A stretch of 64,000 nt of DNA from Verrucomicrobiota bacterium (GTDB lineage: Bacteria; Verrucomicrobiota; Lentisphaeria; JABSQK01; JAJFLO01). Below the pieces are notes generated by a model that worked only from the letters and a program-made list of their open reading frames with translations, did not search any database and had not been told where the DNA came from. Below are positions 38,436 through 48,643 of the stretch, one piece after another. The stretch is from positions 1 through 64,000 of the forward strand of contig JAJFLQ010000040.1 of NCBI GenBank assembly GCA_021772615.1. The letters are read 5' to 3'. The position numbers were made by a program, and so were the translations under genes. Numbering within the stretch: position 1 is the first letter of the stretch; each line of letters begins with the position of its first letter.

Positions 38436-39368
38436 ATGAAATCCCTCATCGAAAAATTCAAGTTCGGCCTGCAGCGCACCAAGACGATGTTGGTGCGCAA
38501 CATCCAGACCATTTTCAGCGACGAGGAGCAATGGACCGACGATCATTACGAACGTCTTGAGGAAGTTCTGATCGGCGCCGACCTCGGTGTCGAGCTGACG
38601 CAGCGAGTCGTAGATGATATTCGCGCAAAATATGAACGCGGGTTGATAAGGACTTCTGCCGACATTATTGCATCGTCACGGGCCTTGTTTACCACATTAC
38701 TCCAGGAGAATAAGGCCGACGCCATTCGGTTTAGCGATGTCGGGCCCACTGTGTTTTTGCTGGTCGGCGTCAATGGCAGCGGCAAGACCACCACAGCGGG
38801 CAAGCTTGCGGCGCATTGGAAGGCGGAAGGCAAGACCGTGCTGCTTGCGGCATGCGACACGTTTCGTGCCGCAGCGATCGAACAGCTGAAAATCTGGGGA
38901 ACGCGCGTCGACTGTCCCGTGGTCGCCTCGCAGTATGGCGCCGATGCTGCTTCCGTAGCGTATGATGCTGTGAATGCCGCTGTGGCGCGGCGTGTTGACA
39001 TACTCATTATCGACACCGCGGGGCGGCAGCACACACGGAAAGGTCTGATGGACGAACTCTCAAAGATCACGCGCATCACTGGTAAGGCCTGCGCCGGGGC
39101 GCCCCACCATACGTGGCTGGTAGTCGATGGCTCTACCGGAACCAATGCGTTGCAGCAGGCGCGTGAATTTCGCAAGAGCGCGGAACTAACCGGGTTATGT
39201 GTGACAAAGCTCGACGGTACGAGTAAGGGTGGTGTCGTTGTGGCGATACACAGCGAATTGCGACTTTCGGTGCATTTCGTGGGACTTGGTGAAGAGCCGA
39301 GTGATCTGCAACCCTTTGATTCCGAATTTTTTGCCGACGCGTTGTTTGACGTCGGAGCACTGGCATGA
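38436..39368 (+). CDS. ftsY: signal recognition particle receptor FtsY
   Basis: GTPase that docks the signal recognition particle at the membrane. 310 residues, only the N and G domains: the acidic A domain of E. coli is absent, as in many bacteria. Motifs: FLLVGVNGSGKTTTAGKLAA (P-loop), LLAACDTFRAAAIEQL, DILIIDTAGRQHTRKGLMDE and LTGLCVTKLDGTSKGG, ending in HFVGLGEEPSDLQPFD. Last gene of the ribBA-ribH-nusB-ftsY run. No terminator is visible before the convergent rnd gene. Confidence 0.97.
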   Translation: MKSLIEKFKFGLQRTKTMLVRNIQTIFSDEEQWTDDHYERLEEVLIGADLGVELTQRVVDDIRAKYERGLIRTSADIIASSRALFTTLLQENKADAIRFSDVGPTVFLLVGVNGSGKTTTAGKLAAHWKAEGKTVLLAACDTFRAAAIEQLKIWGTRVDCPVVASQYGADAASVAYDAVNAAVARRVDILIIDTAGRQHTRKGLMDELSKITRITGKACAGAPHHTWLVVDGSTGTNALQQAREFRKSAELTGLCVTKLDGTSKGGVVVAIHSELRLSVHFVGLGEEPSDLQPFDSEFFADALFDVGALA

Positions 39369-39433
39369 ATACCTGCGTGCAGCGGCGCGGCGCCACGTCC
39401 GCATAGGCTGATACGTGAAGACCACGCACATAT

Positions 39434-40561
39434 TCATCGGTCGGGAAAGAAGCGTTTTTTCACCTCGGCGCCCACAAAATCTTCGCGCCAACCGTTAAAA
39501 ATGCCGTTCGTGGTTATTCCGGGGTTCGTCCGCTTGGTGATGACGTCGCGCAGTTTTCCCTTTGTGATCACAAGTTGCACGTCCACGCCCGACTCGCCGC
39601 AGCGACATTTGATAAAGTCCAGGATCTCGTCGACACGGCGGTTAAGTTTACGGTCAAAACGGGAAGGCGGAGACCAGGAGGACAGAGGCATATGGCCGGC
39701 TTCCGCCACAATCTTGAGGAGCTCGCAGCCGTACCTTTCTACATGTCGGGCCGGCAGCTCGCAGTCATCCAGCAATGCCTGTTCGGACGCCGGTGTAGTC
39801 GCGGCAATTCGAATCAACGTCTTATCTGCCAGAATCCATTGTCTGGGCCGGTCACGGCGGCGCGCCTGAATTTCGCGCCAACAGGCTAGTTCGCGCAGCG
39901 TGGTCAGCTGCCGGCTGTCGAGTCGCCCGACTCCCTTCAGTTTCTGGAATACCAACTTCGGATCCGTTTCTTCGTAGCGATCGGGATCGTCGAACATCGC
40001 CAATTCCTCGGCGAGCCAGGCGTCACGCTTGCTACTGCGAACGGCGGTCTGTAGGTAATCTCGGATGCCGAGCAGGTAACGGACATCGTCAACAGCGTAT
40101 TCCTGTTGCCTTTCCGTAAGGGGGCGTTTCAGCCAGTTTGTTCGCGTTTCACCCTTGGAAAGCCGGACATTCATGACCGCTTCGACCAGATCCTGCAGGG
40201 AAATTGTAGAAAGCAGTCCAGCGAAGCCCGCGGCAAGTCGGGTGTCAAAAACGTTATCCGGAAACGCGCCGGTCTGCTGGCACAATATCGACAAATCCAG
40301 CTGAGCGTCATGTAATACCTTCTCGATATTCGCTGTCGAAAGGATCTTGCCGAGACTCGAAAGATCGCCGATCGCCGGCGTGTCGATCAGGTACCAGCGA
40401 TCACCGGGCAATGCCGCCTGCACCAGTCCCAGGCGCGGATAGTAAGTCCGTTCCCATACAAATTCAGTGTCCAGCGCGATACGCCCGGCCTGAAGCGCCT
40501 TCAGGCGCAACCCGTCGAGTTGAGCGGCCGATGTGATCATGTGATGTCGGGAATTTTTCAT
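39434..40561 (-). CDS. rnd: ribonuclease D-type 3'-5' exoribonuclease
   Basis: 3'-5' exonuclease for tRNA and other RNA 3' ends. The DEDD residues are visible: IALDTEFVWERTYYPRLGL, VLHDAQLDLSILCQQ and QQEYAVDDVRYLLGIRDYL. An HRDC domain follows (ELACWREIQARRRDRPRQWILADKTL shortened: residues about 225-260), then a second helical part. 375 residues from ATG 40561, which lies just after a TATAAT box (minus strand 40583-40588). ATG 40540 is a possible shorter start, and upstream ATGs to 40684 look non-coding. Divergent from the Gly-Gly peptide gene at 40731. Confidence 0.93.
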   Translation of the reverse strand: MKNSRHHMITSAAQLDGLRLKALQAGRIALDTEFVWERTYYPRLGLVQAALPGDRWYLIDTPAIGDLSSLGKILSTANIEKVLHDAQLDLSILCQQTGAFPDNVFDTRLAAGFAGLLSTISLQDLVEAVMNVRLSKGETRTNWLKRPLTERQQEYAVDDVRYLLGIRDYLQTAVRSSKRDAWLAEELAMFDDPDRYEETDPKLVFQKLKGVGRLDSRQLTTLRELACWREIQARRRDRPRQWILADKTLIRIAATTPASEQALLDDCELPARHVERYGCELLKIVAEAGHMPLSSWSPPSRFDRKLNRRVDEILDFIKCRCGESGVDVQLVITKGKLRDVITKRTNPGITTNGIFNGWREDFVGAEVKKRFFPDR

Positions 40562-40730
40562 ATTGCAATCAAACCAGTTCCGGATTATACTTGGCGCAAG
40601 ATAGCGGCTATCATCGTACATTCCAGCTGCACTTGGTTTCGGGCGCTTCGGCATGAAAAATGCGGAGGATGATTGCCGGTACATCCAACCACGGATCCGG
40701 TCTTTTATCCGAAATCACAGGAGGAAAGCT

Positions 40731-40901
40731 ATGACGCAGCAGAAGAAAGTCAGGAAACCAGGCGCGAACATCAACCCCATCCAACTCGATGACTTACTGC
40801 CCCGGGATAACGTGGCCGGCGGCAAATCCACGGTTACGTTCGGTGTTGTACGCGGCGAAACCGTTGAGCCACATGACCGACGGAGTCGACGTTTTCGCTG
40901 A
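40731..40901 (+). CDS. Gly-Gly small peptide, family member 2
   Basis: 56 residues with a near-perfect ribosome-binding site (AGGAGG six to seven bases before ATG 40731). Core at residues 15-32 is NPIQLDDLLPRDNVAGGK, followed by FG at 37-38 and a basic tail ending RRSRRFR. It is 25 bases upstream of the DUF3108 gene on the same strand, so the two are probably co-transcribed. No signal peptide, membrane helix or cysteine. The relation to the copies at 17564 and 45080 is gap-free through the core. Function unknown; Gly-Gly followed by a short charged tail recalls leader/core organisation of exported peptides, but no peptidase-exporter is nearby. Confidence 0.85.
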   Translation: MTQQKKVRKPGANINPIQLDDLLPRDNVAGGKSTVTFGVVRGETVEPHDRRSRRFR

Positions 40902-40925
40902 TCGCTACGGTGCAGGACGGCCCTC

Positions 40926-41798
40926 ATGATACGGCGAATCTTCCCGTATGCTGTCGTCGCCGCGCTGTGTTGTGTTGTGTCGGCTGCAGAACCAGGCACT
41001 CCGGCTGCGACTTACACTGTCGGCGAAACCTACACCTACGGGATTTTTGTAAGCCCGGAAGTATCGGTCGACACCCTCGCCTCATCTGAAATGCCGAAAA
41101 TGCGACGGACAGCAACCGGACGTATCCAGATCACCGGCCGGTCGCAGCGCGGTCCTGCGGAATGCCTGCAAATCGAGGCCGAAGCGGCGCTTGACGGGTG
41201 GACAAAAATCATGAATGTCCATCTTCGCCTTCAGTCGAGCGTCGAGTCGGACATGTCCAGAAGTCATCGGTTTTACCGGCAAACCATTATTTTCCTTTCC
41301 TCGCATACGCTGGATTCAGAAATTGACTGGTCGCGGGGTCGCGTCGAGATGACCGAAATGCGGCGCCGATTTATTCGTACGAAGACCAAAGAATCTACTC
41401 ACAAGATCACCGCCGCCGCGCTTGATCCATTATCGCTGTTTCTGAAATTTCGACAGTTGGATTTCAAACCCGGTGCCGCGTTCGTCATTCCTGTGACGGA
41501 CGGCGGTGCGGCGAAAAAAAAGGACGGCGCTACCGTTTATGACGCCGAATTTAGGGTTGAGAAGCGGGAGGTTCTGAAATTGAAGGATCGTGAGTACGAC
41601 ACGTTTCTTATACGTCCTGCAGTTCGCGGCCTTCGCGGTCTGGTGCGTTCCATCGAGAAGGAAAACTATCGCCTGTGGATTTCGGCCGATTCCCTTCGAA
41701 TTCCGGTAAAGGTCGCCGCCGAAATCAAATTGAACCCGGATGCAGATACCGTCCGTCTTGTGGAAGCGATAATTGAGGGGAGTGAAGGCGGTAAGTAG
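40926..41798 (+). CDS. secreted DUF3108-domain protein
   Basis: 290 residues with a signal peptide (MIRRIFPYAVVAALCCVVSA, cleavage after about residue 20). The mature part follows the DUF3108 pattern: GETYTYGIFVSPEVS near the start, a beta-rich middle, LDPLSLFLKFRQLDFKPGA, then LRGLVRSIEKENYRLWISAD and IPVKVAAEIKLN. The family is a periplasmic beta-barrel-like fold of unknown function in Gram-negative bacteria, related in outline to LolA-type lipid carriers. It follows Gly-Gly peptide 2 by 24 bases. Confidence 0.85.
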   Translation: MIRRIFPYAVVAALCCVVSAAEPGTPAATYTVGETYTYGIFVSPEVSVDTLASSEMPKMRRTATGRIQITGRSQRGPAECLQIEAEAALDGWTKIMNVHLRLQSSVESDMSRSHRFYRQTIIFLSSHTLDSEIDWSRGRVEMTEMRRRFIRTKTKESTHKITAAALDPLSLFLKFRQLDFKPGAAFVIPVTDGGAAKKKDGATVYDAEFRVEKREVLKLKDREYDTFLIRPAVRGLRGLVRSIEKENYRLWISADSLRIPVKVAAEIKLNPDADTVRLVEAIIEGSEGGK

Positions 41799-42149
41799 CC
41801 TAAGTGCGTGCGGTCAAGTAATGTGCTTGATGAATGCGTTACCGCGGTTAGGTTCAAGAAGTGGTATTGAAACGTTGGGTTCATACGAGATGACCGCATG
41901 CTGCATGCACACAACGGCCAATGTCGTTGCATTAGGGATTCTTGAGATCATGGTTGCCAATGGCGCCTTTGATGTACAGGCGCGTGACACGACATCGCCG
42001 GGCGGCGACTGCAGTTCAGCCTGCCAATCCCGAACATCTAGAGTCGTGCGAGAATTCCGGGGATGCCATAACAAGAATTCTTGATTCCGTGACATTGACA
42101 TAACGCCGGCCAGTACCCGGTAGGTTAGGGGCAATCACCGGAGGGAATT
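41799..42149. other. intergenic region before the MBL/CNB gene
   Basis: 351 bases. A + strand ORF (41821-42083) and a minus ORF cover it, but neither has a ribosome-binding site or a recognisable sequence. A GCATGC-rich palindromic stretch lies near 41895-41915. The right end carries the strong ribosome-binding site (CGGAGGGAATT) of the next gene. No clear promoter boxes. Confidence 0.5.
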
Positions 42150-44414
42150 ATGAGCGAAAAGTACAAACAGTTGTCTGTTGTGGACATTTGCCAGGGATGC
42201 AAAATGGTTCACGACGGCGAGTTCGGAATCGTTGCCGGCGTGCCGAACGAGGTTCGGAAATACATTGACAACGCCGGACTCGGTTCCATAAAGATCTCTT
42301 CTTATATCGCGTCGGACACGCCACATGCCAATGGCTTGTCGTATTGGCGCTATGAGTTTCCAGGCTTCATAAAGTTGTTCAAGGAGCAGGGGTATTTCCG
42401 GAACGAGAAGTTGAATATCCACGGCACATTTGATCAGTTGACATTTGGACGCACGATCATACGCAGTTCGCTGTTGAGCTTGACGGATCGTGAGTTGGAA
42501 CTCGGAAAGACGAAGTTCGGCGTACTTGACAACGAGATCACGAGTTGGAAGAAGGTCATCGATTATTTCGCATTGCGTTCGCTTGATGACGAGGCGCAGA
42601 TTCTTGGCGTTGACGATTTGTTCAACTTCGTTGAATTCAAATCTCTCGAACCGGCACGAGTCGGTAAGTTTACGATTGTCAAAGAGGACGACCTCAACAC
42701 CTTCACGATCGGCCACGATGCGTTCGATGATGTAACATTCACGTTGACATTCGATAAACGTCCGAAACCACCGTATCGAATCGAGGTCTCGGATGCGTTT
42801 CAGGAGCAATTTTCGCTCGGCGGTTTGCCGTTTTCGTATGGCAACGGCTTTGATTCGCGGAACGGCAACACCAATTGGTTGTTGAAGCTTAATGGTACCG
42901 AAATGTTGTGGGACGTTGGTTCATTCATCTGGGACCATCTGTTGGCCAACGGTTTCGGGCCGCAACGGCTTTACAATCTCTATGTCTCCCACGGACACGA
43001 AGATCATGTCGGGGCCATGATCGGAGCAATATTTTTCGGCGGCCATTTTCACATCTACGGGACGCCGCTTGTGCTGATGAGCACAATGGTGAATTTTTTC
43101 GCCAATCTCAAGTGGGATATTTTTAACGAAAAATACTGGCAGCGGATTGGTCAGTATTTCACTTTTCATCCGGTCAGGGAAAACGAAACGCGGTCGTTGT
43201 TCGGCGTGGACTTCACCCCCAGGCGGAGTTACCATACATTGCCGACGGCGGGCGGCGTCTTCGAGGTGACAGCCGACGGTGTTCGCTATTCAATGTACGT
43301 TACCGCCGACCTTACCGGACCGGAGAAGCTGCAGGACATGCGTGAGAAAGGTGTTATCAGCGATAGCGACTATACGGAAGCCGTCGATCTCATCCATGCA
43401 CCGCACACATTGAAGATCTGTGACGGCGGTGGCGATCCGGCGCAGATTCATATGAGCCCGCAGCGATGGCAACAGATTGCCGAATCTGCATCATGTATCG
43501 ATTCGAAGTTTATTGTCGGGCACCGTAACGACCTTCCTGCCTCTTGTGATCGTCTCATCCTTGCAGAGCCAGGAAAGCCATACGTCGCCTGCTACGGCAA
43601 ACCGCTGAATTCCGACGCGGTCGTGTTTGCGGACGCCATACGTTCCATGGGGGTCGACGACCGTGCCCAGGTTCAGGCGTTGTGGCACCAGGGCGATACG
43701 GTACGTTTCGGTAGCCGGCATCGGGTCGTGCGGCGCGGCGAACGTTCAGACGATGTCTATGTGGCGCTGGCAGGTACCCTTGAGGTACTCATCGATACTG
43801 GTGACGGCGCCGAAAAGCGTATTGCGATATTGCAGGGCGGTGATTACTTCGGTGAGATGGCCTATATTCTGGACGAAGGACGGAACGCATCTATTCGTGC
43901 GATCTCGCCCGTGCGCCTGCACGCATTCTCCGGCGATGCGTTCGCCCGGTTTGTGTGGGAGAATAATCTACGGGACGGCTTGGCCGATATGTGGACCAAA
44001 AGGAACATGATCGCCAAGATCCGTTATTTTCAGTGCCTTTCGGCGTCTGACCTCAAGAAGCTGGCGATGGAGTGCGAACGCATCACCATGCCGGCCGGCT
44101 CCATATTGATCGAAGAGGGCACCAAGGATGATACCGTTTACGGTATCGTTACCGGCAGCGTCAATATTTACCGTATGGTAAAAAACGAGCGCGTACTGAT
44201 CAACATTCTCGGCGAAGGCGCACTTGTCGGCGAAACAGTCGGACTACGCGAGGCCGAGACACGTAACGCGACGGTAACAATCCGAGAGGAGTCGGTTGTG
44301 CTAAAACTTGCCGGTACCGACTTTCGCCACTGGGCAGGCAAGCGATTCGGCTTGTATATCGGTCTGATGACGCTTATCGAAGAACGGCAGGCTTCGGTAA
44401 AGTTCATGACGTAG
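42150..44414 (+). CDS. metallo-beta-lactamase-fold protein with two C-terminal cyclic-nucleotide-binding domains
   Basis: 754 residues in four parts. Residues 1-230: a unique alpha/beta region with CQGCK near the start. Residues about 240-470: a metallo-beta-lactamase fold with the metal motif SHGHEDH (His281, His283, Asp285, His286), plus later His and Asp candidates (TADLTGP near 385, VGHRND near 457). Residues about 515-605 and 630-725: two cNMP-binding domains (GGDYFGEMAYILDEGRNASI; GEGALVGETVGLREAETRNA), each with the phosphate-cassette-like GE pattern. Binding of cAMP or cGMP could gate a hydrolase; the substrate is unknown. ATG 42150 has GGAGGG seven bases upstream. A TFIIB-type zinc-finger gene follows after 59 bases. 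Confidence 0.9.
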   Translation: MSEKYKQLSVVDICQGCKMVHDGEFGIVAGVPNEVRKYIDNAGLGSIKISSYIASDTPHANGLSYWRYEFPGFIKLFKEQGYFRNEKLNIHGTFDQLTFGRTIIRSSLLSLTDRELELGKTKFGVLDNEITSWKKVIDYFALRSLDDEAQILGVDDLFNFVEFKSLEPARVGKFTIVKEDDLNTFTIGHDAFDDVTFTLTFDKRPKPPYRIEVSDAFQEQFSLGGLPFSYGNGFDSRNGNTNWLLKLNGTEMLWDVGSFIWDHLLANGFGPQRLYNLYVSHGHEDHVGAMIGAIFFGGHFHIYGTPLVLMSTMVNFFANLKWDIFNEKYWQRIGQYFTFHPVRENETRSLFGVDFTPRRSYHTLPTAGGVFEVTADGVRYSMYVTADLTGPEKLQDMREKGVISDSDYTEAVDLIHAPHTLKICDGGGDPAQIHMSPQRWQQIAESASCIDSKFIVGHRNDLPASCDRLILAEPGKPYVACYGKPLNSDAVVFADAIRSMGVDDRAQVQALWHQGDTVRFGSRHRVVRRGERSDDVYVALAGTLEVLIDTGDGAEKRIAILQGGDYFGEMAYILDEGRNASIRAISPVRLHAFSGDAFARFVWENNLRDGLADMWTKRNMIAKIRYFQCLSASDLKKLAMECERITMPAGSILIEEGTKDDTVYGIVTGSVNIYRMVKNERVLINILGEGALVGETVGLREAETRNATVTIREESVVLKLAGTDFRHWAGKRFGLYIGLMTLIEERQASVKFMT

Positions 44415-44473
44415 CGGATTCTTGCAGGACAACTATTACGGGATCGGTACGGAAAAGAAAGTGGGGTAATGTC

Positions 44474-44848
44474 ATGATGTGTCCAAAGTGCGGCGGGTCT
44501 ATGGAGAAAGTCACGTTCAAGGAGGTTGATGTGAATCGGTGCTCCGGATGCCGCGGAATCTGGTTCGACCTTCTGAAGCATGAGGAATTGAAGAAGCTCA
44601 AGGGGTCCGAAGTAATCGACGACGGAGACAGTAAAATTGGCCGCGAGAACAACAAGATCGATCGCATTCAATGCCCGTCGTGCCAGACGCCGATGATTCG
44701 CATGGTCGACCGCGAACAGCCTCATATCTGGTACGAGTCGTGTTCGGTTTGCCACGGGGTCTATTTTGATGCCGGCGAGTTTCGAGATTTCAAGTCCCGC
44801 ACCCTGATCGATATATTTCGCGATTTGCTTGCAGGCCCCAGAGAGTAG
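44474..44848 (+). CDS. TFIIB-type zinc-ribbon protein (zf-TFIIB family), duplicated finger
   Basis: 124 residues. Two copies of the same ribbon: CPKCGGSMEKVTF with RCSGCRGIWFDLLKHEEL, and CPSCQTPMIRMVD with SCSVCHGVYFDAGEFRDF. This is the zf-TFIIB family pattern (CPxC, then CxxCxGxWFDxGE). Such small proteins are common and uncharacterised in bacteria; nucleic-acid or protein binding is assumed. It is probably co-transcribed with the MBL/CNB gene. Confidence 0.9.
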   Translation: MMCPKCGGSMEKVTFKEVDVNRCSGCRGIWFDLLKHEELKKLKGSEVIDDGDSKIGRENNKIDRIQCPSCQTPMIRMVDREQPHIWYESCSVCHGVYFDAGEFRDFKSRTLIDIFRDLLAGPRE

Positions 44849-44990
44849 CAAACATGCCGGCCAATATTGGACCGCGTGGTTGTGATTCTAGACATACATG
44901 CGTGCGTTTGTGCAATTCCACACCCTTTGATGCTTTCCCCTTAGTTTTATTAGTCGTTTTCTTTCAGGTGGATGTGTATGTAATGTTGTT

Positions 44991-45019
44991 TTGTGGTCTG
45001 TACTTTGCTGCTATACAAT
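44991..45019 (+). promoter_or_regulatory. possible promoter for Gly-Gly peptide 3
   Basis: TTGTGG (44991-44996), 17-base spacer, TACAAT (45014-45019). A start near 45026 would give a leader of about 54 bases. The region is AT-rich compared with its surroundings, which fits a promoter. Confidence 0.4.
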
Positions 45020-45079
45020 GATTTTTTTATTAGCTGGCACGATCATTCAATAGAACGAAAGAGAAGGATACGTATTGTC

Positions 45080-45238
45080 ATGAAGAAGAGAAGAAACACA
45101 TTGATCCGCAACCTGACGCCGGTAAAGCTCGACAATCTTATGCCTAACAAGACGGTGACGGGCGGTCGGTCGGCAGCGATTTTCGGGATGAATGCGCCGC
45201 AAAATGGAGCGGGAAAGCAGTCTCGGTCGTCGCGTTGA
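45080..45238 (+). CDS. Gly-Gly small peptide, family member 3
   Basis: 52 residues. AAGGA lies about 11 bases before ATG 45080. Core residues 13-30 are TPVKLDNLMPNKTVTGGR, followed by FG at 35-36 and a basic, Gly/Ser/Gln-rich tail ending SRSSR. It is the most diverged of the three clear copies but keeps every invariant position: Pro, Leu-Asp, Leu, Pro, Val, Gly-Gly, basic residue, Phe-Gly. It appears to have its own promoter and sits between the zinc-ribbon gene and the convergent glyQS gene. No cysteine, signal peptide or membrane helix. Confidence 0.8.
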   Translation: MKKRRNTLIRNLTPVKLDNLMPNKTVTGGRSAAIFGMNAPQNGAGKQSRSSR

Positions 45239-45313
45239 TGTGGTTACGTTACCGTGGTATTACGACAGGCTAAGGGTGTAAGCCTGCGGCGTCTACTCCG
45301 GCGCCGTGTTGCG

Positions 45314-48300
45314 TTACCCAACCTGATTGTCCTGCAATTTGGAGAAGTCTGCAATTTGCAGCATGGTTGCAACAACGTGCCGCACCAACGCCCTGCGATT
45401 GCCGCGGACTTCCGGGTCCGGATCATTTACAAGCACGGCGTCGAAAAAGACGTTTACCGGTTTGTTAAGCGGCGCTATGCATTCCAGAGACTCGACAAAT
45501 CGACGTTCCTCGATCATCGGCTCTATAGCCGTCCTCACCGACGAAACCGCGTCCCAAAGAACCTTTTCCTGTGCGACAACAAAGCGGGAATGATCGACGC
45601 TACCGCATTCCGCTTCACCTCCGTCACGAATGATGTTATTCGCTCGCTTGAACGTTGCGGCGACCTCGTCAAAGTCTGGTCGTTCACGAAAAGTACTCAG
45701 TGCACTGAGGCGTTCTGACACATTCGTAAGGTCATACCACGGTGTCGATGCGTCGAATACGGCAAGGATACTGTCGGCGGGATAGCCGCCGCAAAGGTCT
45801 GCGTGTGCGACGTCCTGAAACAGGCCCTCGGCGCGATTCCGCACGAAATCGAGCAGCATGCTCCGGACCGAGTCAATGTCGACACCAATGTCGATGTCAG
45901 TTTCCCGGTAGAGCGAAAAAGAGGCATCGATTACCGCGTCGATGTCGAGTCGGAAGTTGTGAAACAGTACCAGCCCGATACTGGTAAGGCAGGCGCGCCG
46001 AAGGCCGTATGGATCCGCTGACCCTGTAGGTATCTTGCCGAGAATAAAAATGCCGGTGAGCGTGTCGATGCGATCCGCCAAACCTACAGTTGCCGCCTCC
46101 GCGCTGGCGGGAAAGCTGTCCGTGAGGCTCTTGGGCAGATAGTGTTGACTAATACCGTTCGCAATCGCGGCGGCGACGCCCTGTTCGCGGGCATAGTACG
46201 TGCCGATTTCCCCTTGGAGATCCGGAAATTCACCGACCATTGCAGTGGTGAGATCTGCCTTGCATAGTTCTGCGATTTCGGCCACAGCCTCGCGGTAATG
46301 TGTGTTCATTCCGAGCCGTTCGGAAATGTCCAAAGCCAGTTTCCCGATGCGCACGCTCTTGTCCCACATGCTGCCGAGGCGTGCTTGAAACACCAGTGCT
46401 TTGAGCCGTTCGGCCGTTTCGCGCAACGGACGCTTCATGTCTTCTCTGAGAAAAAACTCGGCATCGGCAAAACGCGATCGAAGCACCTTTTCGAAGCCGT
46501 TTTTCATTGTCGAAGAATCGGAGCACGTAGTATTGGCAACAGCGATGAATCGATTGCTCAGACGCCCGTCAGCGGACTGAAGAGCGAGGTATTTCTGATG
46601 ATGCTTCATTTCCGAGATCAGGACGGTCTCCGGGATCTTCAAATACCGTTCGTTAAAATCGCATAGCACCGGAACCGGGAATTCCACGAGATTTGTGATT
46701 TCATCCAGTAAGTCATCATCATGCCTCAGCGTAAGGCCGACCGATGCGGCCAGTTCGCGTGACAGGTCGAGGACCAGTTTGCGCCGCTGTCGGTGATCGA
46801 CCACGACAGAGCTTATCATCAGCGTATTCTGGAAATCCGCGAAATCCGCGACAGCTTCGATCGTCGAAGGCGACATGAATCGATGTCCATGCGATTGATT
46901 CCCCGCGTGGATACCACCAAAATCGACGGGGACCACGGTATCTCCCAGCAACACAACCAGCCATTTCACGGGGCGCACAAAGCGCGTTGTGCCAGTGCCC
47001 CACCGCATGGTTTTATACCACGGTATTTTCGCCAGCAACCCCGCAAGGGAGCGACTGATAATTGTCAGAGCCGACTCGCCTGTACGGTGCATTGTGGCGA
47101 AGATATAATCCTCGTCTTTAATCTTTCGGATCTCGAGATTGTCGACCGTCAGGCCGTTTTTCCTGGCGAACCCCACTGCCGCCGGCGCCCAGTTGCCATC
47201 TTTGTCCCGGCCGATTCGCAGCGGGGGGCCTTTTACCGTTACCGTCTCGTCGTGCTGTCGTTGCTGGAGCGCAGGCACCGAGACAACGATTCGACGCGGC
47301 GTGGCATATACATTGATCGAATCAAACGTCAGTGTATTGTCATTCAGAAAGGTCTCGAACAATGAGGGCAGCTTGCCGAGGAGCGGGGCGAAGACCTTGG
47401 CCGGCATTTCTTCGACACCTACTTCGACCAGTAGCGGCACTTGCTTATCCGGCGTGAGGTCGCCGCCGTCTTCGAGCGTGGGTGCAGGCGGTTCGTCCGC
47501 CACCCCACCCGGCGTTGCATCGCGCAGTGGGTACCCCAGAGTTTCCCGGGAGGCGATCCATGCCTCTGCCACCTTGCGGGCCAGGTTGCGGACGCGCAGG
47601 ATGTATCCTTGCCGTTCACTCACTGACACCGCGCCCCGGGCGTCGAGCAGATTGAACGAGTGGCTCGCCTTCAGGCAGTAATCCAGAGCCGGCGCCGGGA
47701 TGCCCGCGTCGGTCAGGCGAATGCATTCGTCTTCGTACTGCCGGAACAACGACTGGTGCAATGCAATGTCGGCGATCTCGAAATTATGTTTAGAGAATTG
47801 GATCTCGTTGTCGCGAAAAATATCGCCATAGCTGAAGTTGTCGTTATACGTCAGGTCGTAGACATTGTCGACGTCCTGAAGGAACATGCACAACCGTTCG
47901 AGGCCGTATGTGATTTCACCCATTATTGGGGTTAGTTCGAACCCTCCAACTTGTTGGAAATACGTGAATTGTGTTATCTCCATGCCGTCGGCCCAGACCT
48001 CCCATCCCAGGCCCCAGGCGCCCAACGTCGGCGACTCCCAATCGTCGTGGACAAAGCGAATGTCATGGTTGTCCGAGGTGATGCCGATGGCTTCAAGCGA
48101 ACCCAGGTAGCGCTCAAGAAAGTCATCTGGATTGGGCTTCATCACGACCTGAAACTGGTAGTAGTGCTGCATCCGAATCGGATTTTCGCCGTAGCGTCCA
48201 TCAGTCGGACGTCTGCAGGGTTCGACATATGCGGCATGATATGGCTCGGGTCCGAGCGACCGCAGGAACGTCGTCGGGTTGAATGTGCCGGCGCCTTTCT

Positions 48301-48382
48301 CGACATCATATGGCTGGGTCAGGAGACAGCCGCTGTCGTTCCAGTACGCCTGGAGTGTGGAAATCAGTTCCTGGAAATGCAT
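45314..48382 (-). CDS. glyQS: glycyl-tRNA synthetase, fused alpha and beta subunits
   Basis: Charges tRNA(Gly). 1022 residues in one chain. Residues 1 to about 295 are the alpha subunit ([56 protein letters not shown]). A short linker follows, and the beta subunit starts at about 316 ([18 protein letters not shown]), ending with the anticodon-binding region. In most bacteria these are two genes; the single-chain form is known from Chlamydiae and other PVC members and some other lineages, which supports the taxonomic guess. It stands alone on the minus strand. Confidence 0.97.
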   Translation of the reverse strand: MHFQELISTLQAYWNDSGCLLTQPYDVEKGAGTFNPTTFLRSLGPEPYHAAYVEPCRRPTDGRYGENPIRMQHYYQFQVVMKPNPDDFLERYLGSLEAIGITSDNHDIRFVHDDWESPTLGAWGLGWEVWADGMEITQFTYFQQVGGFELTPIMGEITYGLERLCMFLQDVDNVYDLTYNDNFSYGDIFRDNEIQFSKHNFEIADIALHQSLFRQYEDECIRLTDAGIPAPALDYCLKASHSFNLLDARGAVSVSERQGYILRVRNLARKVAEAWIASRETLGYPLRDATPGGVADEPPAPTLEDGGDLTPDKQVPLLVEVGVEEMPAKVFAPLLGKLPSLFETFLNDNTLTFDSINVYATPRRIVVSVPALQQRQHDETVTVKGPPLRIGRDKDGNWAPAAVGFARKNGLTVDNLEIRKIKDEDYIFATMHRTGESALTIISRSLAGLLAKIPWYKTMRWGTGTTRFVRPVKWLVVLLGDTVVPVDFGGIHAGNQSHGHRFMSPSTIEAVADFADFQNTLMISSVVVDHRQRRKLVLDLSRELAASVGLTLRHDDDLLDEITNLVEFPVPVLCDFNERYLKIPETVLISEMKHHQKYLALQSADGRLSNRFIAVANTTCSDSSTMKNGFEKVLRSRFADAEFFLREDMKRPLRETAERLKALVFQARLGSMWDKSVRIGKLALDISERLGMNTHYREAVAEIAELCKADLTTAMVGEFPDLQGEIGTYYAREQGVAAAIANGISQHYLPKSLTDSFPASAEAATVGLADRIDTLTGIFILGKIPTGSADPYGLRRACLTSIGLVLFHNFRLDIDAVIDASFSLYRETDIDIGVDIDSVRSMLLDFVRNRAEGLFQDVAHADLCGGYPADSILAVFDASTPWYDLTNVSERLSALSTFRERPDFDEVAATFKRANNIIRDGGEAECGSVDHSRFVVAQEKVLWDAVSSVRTAIEPMIEERRFVESLECIAPLNKPVNVFFDAVLVNDPDPEVRGNRRALVRHVVATMLQIADFSKLQDNQVG

Positions 48383-48480
48383 GATTCGAATCTCTTTCGC
48401 GTGGATGCTCTATGCACTCGCTGTTCGTTAGGTACTACGAGTCGGGCCAGCTATATGCCGGCTAATTTCACCGCGGTTTA

Positions 48481-48508
48481 TTGACTATTACCGTCGTTGC
48501 AGTAGACT
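48481..48508 (+). promoter_or_regulatory. possible promoter for the 48644 gene
   Basis: TTGACT (48481-48486), 16-base spacer, TAGACT (48503-48508). Transcription would start near 48515, about 130 bases before ATG 48644. A 38-codon ORF beginning at 48523 lies in the leader but has no ribosome-binding site. Confidence 0.35.
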
Positions 48509-48643
48509 ATCGGTAACACAGGATGAGGATTGTCACTGCAGCCGTTGCGATCGGTTGCCTTGGAGACTCTTATGCCGGCAACGCCGTGGTCGTGTTGGCG
48601 GACGACGGGGGGTCCTCGCCGGCTATAATGTCACGCTGAAACC

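Noticed and set aside
41821..42083. 87-codon + ORF before the MBL/CNB gene
   Set aside because: No ribosome-binding site and no recognisable sequence; an equally long ORF exists on the opposite strand.
48523..48639. 38-codon ORF with a weakly signal-like N-terminus
   Set aside because: No ribosome-binding site and it would start only a few bases after the predicted transcript start.
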